Origin: Candidatus Zixiibacteriota bacterium
GTDB taxonomy: Bacteria > SM23-81 > DAOVCL01
DNA length: 7,335 nt
Assembly (NCBI GenBank): GCA_030670005.1
Contig: DAOVCL010000101.1
Location: 1-7,335 of the forward strand
Direction: 5' to 3'
Positions 1 through 4,942 of the stretch are shown piece by piece; position 1 is the stretch's first letter; each line of letters begins with the position of its first letter. The notes beneath the pieces were generated by a model that was not told where the DNA came from, made no database searches, and worked only from the letters and a program-made list of their open reading frames with translations. The translations under genes and the position numbers were made by a program.

Positions 1-1061
1 ACATATATACCCTCATCCAAGAGATCACTGGCAAAATCCTGAGCCAGTTGGGCATCGTTTTCGAATTTGCCAAACATTATGGGAACGATAGGGTGCTCTC
101 CCGGCCTTATATCAAACCCAGCTTCGGTCATCCTTTGGCGAAAATAGGCGGTGTTTTCCATCAATCTGTCCCTCAGTTCAGTGGTGCGAGAGAGGAGATC
201 CATCACCCCGATGAGGGCCCCGACAATCACCGGGGGCAGGGTGTTGGAGAAGAGATAAGGTCTGGATTTCTGCCTCAGCCACTCGATTAGCTCCCTGCGG
301 CCGGAGATACACCCACCAGAGGCTCCACCAAGGGCCTTGCCGAAGGTGGTGGTGATCAGATCAACTCTGCCCATTACCCCTCTATACTCATGGGTGCCGC
401 GACCGGTCTTGCCCATAAAGCCGGTGGCGTGGGAATCATCCACCAAGACCAGGGCATCATATTTTTCCGCCAGATCGCAGATTCCATCGAGCTTGGCGAT
501 GTCCCCATCCATAGAGAAGACCCCATCAGTGGCTATTATCCGATACCTGGCCCCCTGGGCCTCCTTGAGCTTGGCCTCCAGATCGGCCATATCCGAGTGA
601 TTGTAGATGAATCGCTGGGTCTTGCAGAGCCTGATGCCATCGATAATGGAGGCATGGTTCAACCTATCGGGGATTACTGCATCATCCTTGGTGAGGAAAG
701 GCTCGAAGACGCCCCCATTGGCATCGAAGCAGGCCGCATAGAGAAGGGTATCATCGGTGCCCAGAAAGCGAGAGACCTTCTTCTCGGCGAGCTTATGGAT
801 CTTTTGGGTGCCACAGATGAACCTCACCGAACTCATCCCATATCCCCACTCATTCAGGGCACGATGAGCGGCCTCAATGACCTGGGGATTTGAGGAGAGT
901 CCCAGGTAGTTGTTGGCACAGAAGTTTAAGACCTTCTTCCCTCCCTCCACCTCTATCTCTGCCCCTTGAGGGGTGGTGATCACCCTCTCCTCCTTGTAAA
1001 GCCCCGCCTCCCGAATGGATTGCAGTTCCTTTTTCAGATTACCTTTGATTTTTCCATACAT
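1..1061 (-). CDS. kbl: 2-amino-3-ketobutyrate CoA ligase (glycine C-acetyltransferase), 3' end outside window
   Basis: This PLP enzyme of the alpha-oxoamine synthase family cleaves 2-amino-3-ketobutyrate with CoA to glycine and acetyl-CoA. It is the second step of threonine breakdown after Tdh, and it acts in the cytoplasm. The window holds 353 codons from an ATG at 1061. The E. coli protein has about 398 residues, so about 45 C-terminal residues lie beyond the left edge. Visible family motifs are FCANNYLGL near the N-terminus, H136 in the DRLNHASIIDG segment that stacks on PLP, D208-D209-S-H211 in VDDSHATGF, the Schiff-base lysine K242 in TTTFGKALGGASGG, and SNTLPP. All expected active-site residues in the visible part are present and I see no frameshift. 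The start follows an AAAGGGGGT ribosome binding site with a 5-base spacer. The gene lies directly downstream of tdh on the same strand, the usual tdh-kbl pairing. Confidence 0.96.
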   Translation of the reverse strand, partial: MYGKIKGNLKKELQSIREAGLYKEERVITTPQGAEIEVEGGKKVLNFCANNYLGLSSNPQVIEAAHRALNEWGYGMSSVRFICGTQKIHKLAEKKVSRFLGTDDTLLYAACFDANGGVFEPFLTKDDAVIPDRLNHASIIDGIRLCKTQRFIYNHSDMADLEAKLKEAQGARYRIIATDGVFSMDGDIAKLDGICDLAEKYDALVLVDDSHATGFMGKTGRGTHEYRGVMGRVDLITTTFGKALGGASGGCISGRRELIEWLRQKSRPYLFSNTLPPVIVGALIGVMDLLSRTTELRDRLMENTAYFRQRMTEAGFDIRPGEHPIVPIMFGKFENDAQLAQDFASDLLDEGIY

Positions 1062-1182
1062 TGTTACCCCCTTTGCAAAAGTTCCCAGGGATCAGTTCCC
1101 AGGGATCGGGAAAAATCCGTGACAACTGACTGCTGACCCCCGTGAGCTGTTACCCCTCTTTTTTTACCCCAGAACCCTGAAA
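1062..1182. other. tdh-kbl intergenic segment with possible small insertion
   Basis: This 121-base gap is long for a tdh-kbl pair. It holds no plausible gene. The 9-mer TGTTACCCC (plus strand) occurs at 1062-1070, where its complement is part of the kbl ribosome binding site, and again at 1148-1156. On the minus strand the second copy reads GAGGGGTAACA, which would itself be a good ribosome binding site if the kbl ATG followed directly. Removing one copy plus the 77 bases between them would leave about 35 bases between tdh and kbl. The simplest reading is a small insertion with a 9-bp target duplication, but I find no terminal inverted repeats. The inserted part contains the 14-bp tandem repeat and a TGACAACTGACTGCTGAC tract at 1120-1137. 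Confidence 0.45.
1080..1107. repeat. Perfect tandem duplication of a 14-bp unit
   Basis: The unit AGTTCCCAGGGATC occurs at 1080-1093 and again, identical and directly adjacent, at 1094-1107. Each copy contains TCCCAGGGA, an inverted repeat with a single central base, so the two copies can also pair with each other as a hairpin with one mismatch. It lies between tdh and kbl, upstream of the kbl ribosome binding site. No function is evident. Confidence 0.9.
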
Positions 1183-2322
1183 CTACTTGGCACCCTTTGG
1201 GGCCAAGCCCCTTTCGGCCATTCTGGCTTGAGCCTTTTTCAGCTCTTCCTCCTGAGGGAAGAGGACTATCTTCGCTGAGCGACGGGGGAGGGCCAGACTG
1301 GCCTTGAACCCCTTCTCATAATCTTCCAGTGCAAACATATGGGTGATCACTGGGGAGATGTCCAATCTGCCTGAGGAGAGGAAGTTTCGCACCCGGTACC
1401 AGGTGTCGAATATCTTCCTTCCGCTGATGCCCTGAATCTGTGCTCCCTTGAAGACTATTCCGTTGTTGTAGTCTATTTGGAGTGTGGATTGGGTGGCTAT
1501 GCCAAAGGCGGTAAACCTCCCCCCTCGCCGGAGCATCTGGATACCCTCCTCTATTCCCTGTTGGCTTCCGGTCATCTCCAGGACGATATCTGCCCCATAG
1601 CCGCCAGTGTACTCCCTGATATAGGCAACCCTATCCTCATCCTTCCTCTTGGCATCGATAACAAAGTCGGCCCCCATCCTTCTGCCGATCTCCATATTAT
1701 GCTTTGACATCCCCACCAGAAAGATCTGGGTAACCCCAGAGCAACGGGCAACCCCCACCGCAAAAAGGGCTATGGGCCCATCGCCGATGAGCACCATTGA
1801 CTTTCCCGCCACATCGTTGTCCTCCCCTAAGACGGCATATACGGCATTGCCCAGTGGCTCCTGTAAGGTAGCAAATTCTGGAGGGATGGAGCGGTCGTTG
1901 ACCCAGCAGATGGTCTCAGGGATGGCGAAATATTCGGCAAAGGCCCCATCACAATCAACCCCTAAGATCTTCATCCTCTCCCCTAAGTGGAATTGCCCTA
2001 AAAGGGCCTGCAGGTCCCTGGGGTGGTAGATGTGGGTCTCAGCAGAGACATAATCCCCTACCTTGATATACCGCACCTGCTTTCCTACATCCACCACCTC
2101 GCCGGCCACTTCATGTCCCAGGATCTGAGGCAGATTCCTGGCCCTTATCCGTTCCTGGGACCAGGGGTCCCAATTGTAGATGTGGACATCTGTTCCACAG
2201 ATTGAGGTGGCCTCGACCCTAACGAGAACTTCATCCGGTTCGATCTGGGGAAGGTCAACCAGCCTTAGCTCTGCCCCTGGCGACGGCTTCAGCTTTACCA
2301 CAGCCTTCATTCTTCGGCCCAT
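1183..2322 (-). CDS. tdh: L-threonine 3-dehydrogenase, zinc-type MDR family, lacking structural-zinc cysteines
   Basis: This cytoplasmic enzyme oxidises L-threonine to 2-amino-3-ketobutyrate with NAD+, and Kbl, encoded next, completes the pathway. At 379 residues it is longer than the usual 340-350 because of about 25 charged residues after KIVLFPQ. The catalytic zinc ligands C42, H70 and E71 are present, as are T44 and H47 of CGTDVHIYNWD and E155 in LQEPLGNAV. Threonine-dehydrogenase signatures such as FKGAQIQGISGRKIFDTWY and SPVITH separate it from other medium-chain dehydrogenases. Two oddities stand out. The four cysteines of the structural zinc site are replaced at H100, D103, A106 and G114 without a length change. 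The Rossmann glycine motif reads GDGPIA rather than the common GxGPIG. The first ATG (2322) is chosen because AGGAAGG lies 7 bases upstream; the alternative at 2310 matches the E. coli N-terminus but has no ribosome binding site. Confidence 0.93.
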   Translation of the reverse strand: MGRRMKAVVKLKPSPGAELRLVDLPQIEPDEVLVRVEATSICGTDVHIYNWDPWSQERIRARNLPQILGHEVAGEVVDVGKQVRYIKVGDYVSAETHIYHPRDLQALLGQFHLGERMKILGVDCDGAFAEYFAIPETICWVNDRSIPPEFATLQEPLGNAVYAVLGEDNDVAGKSMVLIGDGPIALFAVGVARCSGVTQIFLVGMSKHNMEIGRRMGADFVIDAKRKDEDRVAYIREYTGGYGADIVLEMTGSQQGIEEGIQMLRRGGRFTAFGIATQSTLQIDYNNGIVFKGAQIQGISGRKIFDTWYRVRNFLSSGRLDISPVITHMFALEDYEKGFKASLALPRRSAKIVLFPQEEELKKAQARMAERGLAPKGAK

Positions 2323-2329
2323 AGATTTT

Positions 2330-2338
2330 CCTTCCTTT
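2330..2338 (-). promoter_or_regulatory. Ribosome binding site deciding the tdh start
   Basis: The minus strand reads AAAGGAAGG here, 7 bases before the ATG at 2322. It overlaps the TAA stop codon (2339-2337) of the upstream gene, so a ribosome finishing that gene is placed at the tdh start. This suggests translational coupling. It favours M1 over the internal ATG at 2310, which has no such sequence before it. Confidence 0.7.
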
Positions 2339-4777
2339 AGGGATAGAGAAGATCCTCTATCTCCCCCTTACAGGTTTTCATATCAGAACCTTTACAGGTT
2401 TCCTCCAAGCCCCGTTGAAAGATGGAATCTTGAGAGGCTTCTTTAATGGCTTTTTCCATATATTCCTGGGCTTTTTCCTCTGACCCCTGGGAGAGAGAGA
2501 TAAGCCCCAGAAGGACATAGGGCTTGGCCCTCTCCTCTCCCTTTAATGCCTTCTTGGCTGCCCCCTCGGCTTCCCTAAGATCACCTTTGCCGTAGAGGAT
2601 GTAGCCCAGGTCCAGCCAAAAGTCCGGCCTTGGATCCAGGGATAAGGCCTTTTTTATCAATTGGAGGGCATCCTCTGACCTCTTTTCTTGAAGAGTATAG
2701 ACGAGGGCCAGCCCATCCATCGCCTCTGCATCCGATGGATCATGCCTAATGGCCTCCTCCAGCTTCCCCTCGGCCTCTGGAAATCTACGAGCCTGATAGA
2801 GGGCCAAACCCAGATAACGGTGAAGGATGGGCTCATCTGGATTATCCCGCAGGGCCTTCCTTAAGGGGCGCAAAACAAGTTCCCAATCTTTATCTCTCCC
2901 GGCCAAAAAGGTAAGCCTTTGAGCAGCTATGGAGATCCTATCCCTGGTCTCTTTCAGCCCCTTGTCGAGTTCAGACGCCTTCTTCTCCGCCCCGATCCCC
3001 TTGAGTTCCTCTATCCTTTCCTCTATGAGCCTGACAGTGCGACCTGAGCGGGAGAGGGCCTCCCCCAGCCAGCCAGCCTCCTCATTCTCCCCCTCGTGGA
3101 GTTGGGCCAAAAGGAAGTTGTGGTCAAAGTTGTTTTCCATCTCCCTGGCCTTTTCGAACTCAGGAATGGCCTCTTTGAGCTTTTTATCCCCCATTAAGGC
3201 CAGGCCCTTATAAAAGTGGAGCCGGGGATAGAATGGAGAATGGCTTTCAATCTCCTGATAGCATCTGAGAGCAACGGGGAAATCACCCCTCTTCAACCAC
3301 TGGTATCCCAACTTGTAGAGGGCCAAAAAGTTTCCTCGATCTAAATCCACTGCCCTCTGGTAGTAGGTTAGGGCCCTGCCGGGCTGACCCCTCTCTATCT
3401 CCAGATCGCCAAAGAAGAGGGCCTGAGAAGAGCGGATCTGGTTAATTTGATATCGGAGAAGGAAAGGGGACCCCAATATTAAGAGGAGGACAAGAAAGAG
3501 GAGGCCCATCCTTCCTCCCTTTGGTAGTCTCCATCTCTTTACTTCCCTTTCCGAAAGGGAAGCGGTGATTACCAAGAACAGCCAGAAGAGCATAGCGACT
3601 GGCACAGTTCTCAGGGTGAGATTGGCCAAATTGTCCAATAGTATGGCCAGACCACCTGCCCATAGGCCCAATCTGAGATGTCCAGACCAATCATCCCCCT
3701 TTTCAAAGAGCTTGGCCCCTCGCCTCAAGAAGCTAATTACTAACCAGAGGAAAGTCCCCACTCCCAGGAGTCCCGTTTCCACGGCCGCCTCCAAGGGCTC
3801 GGAGTGGGCATGGCCGAGATAGAGCTCCCTTATCTCCAAGAACTCAGGGTTAGGATTGAATTTAGTGACAACCGTGGAGAATGTCCCCCAGCCATAGCCT
3901 ATGATGGGGGATGCTAAAAAGGCCCTCAGGCTGGCTATCCACCCCTGAAGCCTGGCCTGAAAGCTGGGAACCCTCCAGAAATGGAGCAGTGTCTCCAGCC
4001 TCTCCAGGATAACCTGAGGGGCAAAGAAAAAAAAAGAGCCAAAAATATCAACGGGATGAGGAAATACTTTAATCCCCATCCTTCCCTTTTCCTATATCTT
4101 AGCCAAAGGGCCAGCCCTCCCCCTAAGAAGGCAAGCCAGGCAGTTCGGGTAAGGGTTAGAGCCAAAGAGCTTAAGAAGAGAAGGGAAAGGGCAACAAAGA
4201 TAAGTCTCTTTAATTTCCCCTTTTCTCCAATTATCAAAGCGATATTCAAGGATAGGATACCAGCCAAGAAACCGGCGAAGAAGTTGGCATTGCCAAAGGT
4301 GGAGGGTATCCTGGTGAGATTGGCCTCTTGCCAGGAGAAGATCCTGATGCCAAAATGCTGAAAAAGACCGAAGAGGGAGGCCAAAAATGATGTCCCTAAA
4401 AGAAGATAGATCGTCATCTTTATTTTCTTTTCCCCTCTAATCTTTTGGGAGCCGATGAAGAAGAGAATAAAGAAAGGGAGAACCCAGAGCAGGCCCCTCT
4501 GGCTTATGAACTTATATCTGGAAAAGAGAAAAGAGAGCAGGATAACCGCCAGAAATGCAACTATCGGTAGATTGAGGGGGTTTTTGCTCAGCTCAACCTG
4601 AGAGATAAGTGCCGAGTCCAGAAGCCATAAGAGGAGGAGAAGATATGCGCCTCCGAAGAGCAGAAAGGGCTTGATGATAGTGGCATCGGCGGTGTTGATT
4701 ATTATGGCCAAAGGAAGCAGAATAATAAGAAGCCAGAGAATGGCCACAATTGGCTTATCTAAAATAGTCCCCCTCAT
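2337..4777 (-). CDS. O-antigen ligase/polymerase (Wzy_C family) with C-terminal TPR domain, interrupted by a -1 frameshift
   Basis: Two overlapping frames together make one protein of 813 residues. Frame one (4777 to a stop at 3935, 280 codons) gives about nine hydrophobic helices, with Wzy_C hallmarks STFGNANFFAG (about residues 157-167) and TLTRTAWLAFLGG. Frame two takes over near residue 250 with RLETLLHFW, the conserved PIIGYGWGTF (G294) and HAHSEPLE (H323-E328), two or three helices, another helix near 425-440, then TPR repeats to the end (for example GDLEIERGQPGRALTYYQRA and ALYQARRFPEAEGKLEEAI). Neither half is a complete family member. The family transfers or polymerises lipid-linked glycans at the periplasmic face of the inner membrane; the substrate cannot be told. 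The start has AAGGAGG 3 bases upstream. The shift point is the T9 run at 4035-4027, so it could be a sequencing indel, a mutation, or genuine slippage. The ATG at 4079 in frame two is probably not a real start. Confidence 0.85.
3999..4035 (-). other. Frameshift site: slippery T9 run followed by a small hairpin
   Basis: On the minus strand frame one reads CTT TTT TTT TCT across nine T (4035-4027), which contains T TTT TTT in the correct phase for -1 slippage. Moving back one base gives exactly the frame that encodes the rest of the Wzy_C-TPR protein. Eight bases after the heptamer, CCTCAGG (4019-4013) can pair with CCT (4008-4006) and GAGG (4002-3999), leaving a TTAT loop and a GGA bulge. This is the layout of a programmed -1 site, but a one-base deletion in a homopolymer, real or from sequencing, explains the data equally well. 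Confidence 0.5.
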
Positions 4778-4796
4778 TCTCCTCCTTGTTTAGCTT

Positions 4797-4825
4797 AAAA
4801 TACTCTTTAGCTTAGTCCTTGTCAA
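4797..4825 (-). promoter_or_regulatory. Sigma70-type promoter for the ligase-tdh-kbl unit
   Basis: The minus strand carries TTGACA (4825-4820), a 17-base spacer, and TATTTT (4802-4797). This is a perfect -35, the ideal spacer, and a -10 close to consensus. Transcription would begin near 4790, leaving a leader of only about a dozen bases before the ATG at 4777, just enough to include the AAGGAGG ribosome binding site at 4787-4781. No other clear promoter is seen before tdh or kbl. Confidence 0.7.
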
Positions 4826-4876
4826 CAAAAAATCGGAGTATGGTCGGGAAGTTATCCTCTAATGAAGAAATACCGG

Positions 4877-4905
4877 TTGACGGAAAGTGAAAATTTAGTT
4901 ATCTT
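4877..4905 (+). promoter_or_regulatory. Sigma70-type promoter for the C25-like gene
   Basis: TTGACG at 4877-4882 and TATCTT at 4900-4905 are separated by 17 bases. Transcription would begin near 4912, about 30 bases before the ATG at 4943. AAAGGAG at 4933-4939 lies in this leader as the ribosome binding site, with a short spacer of 3 bases. Confidence 0.6.
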
Positions 4906-4942
4906 ATAGGGAAATAGCGGAGAAGACAACAGAAAGGAGAGA

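Larger units (their letters stand above)
4778..4942. other. Divergent intergenic region
   Basis: These 165 AT-rich bases separate the leftward ligase gene from the rightward C25-like gene and contain both of their promoters. About 51 bases lie between the two -35 boxes. The 9-mer AGTTATCyT occurs at 4850-4858 and at 4897-4905, the second copy overlapping the -10 of the rightward promoter. This could be an operator pair or chance. No small gene or RNA is evident. Confidence 0.6.

Noticed and set aside
390..893. 167-codon plus-strand open frame
   Set aside because: It lies wholly antisense to kbl, whose motifs are unmistakable, and its translation resembles no family.
1157..1165. T-rich stretch after tdh as a terminator
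   Set aside because: The T run is on the plus strand, while tdh and kbl are on the minus strand; no stable stem comes before it.
1649..2029. 126-codon plus-strand open frame, and other frames opposite tdh
   Set aside because: They are antisense to tdh, which is conserved over its whole length; low-complexity Pro/Ser content is typical of shadow frames.
4027..4035. Intrinsic terminator at the T9 run on the minus strand
   Set aside because: There is no GC-rich stem before the T run, and it lies inside coding sequence that continues on the other side.
2337..4079. Separate TPR gene starting at the ATG at 4079
   Set aside because: The first 19 or so codons from this ATG are the out-of-frame reading of ligase helices, there is no ribosome binding site, and the region after the T9 run continues the Wzy_C domain.
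3981..4361. 126-codon plus-strand open frame opposite the ligase gene
   Set aside because: It is antisense to the conserved Wzy_C segment and is rich in Lys/Arg from the complement of Leu/Phe codons.
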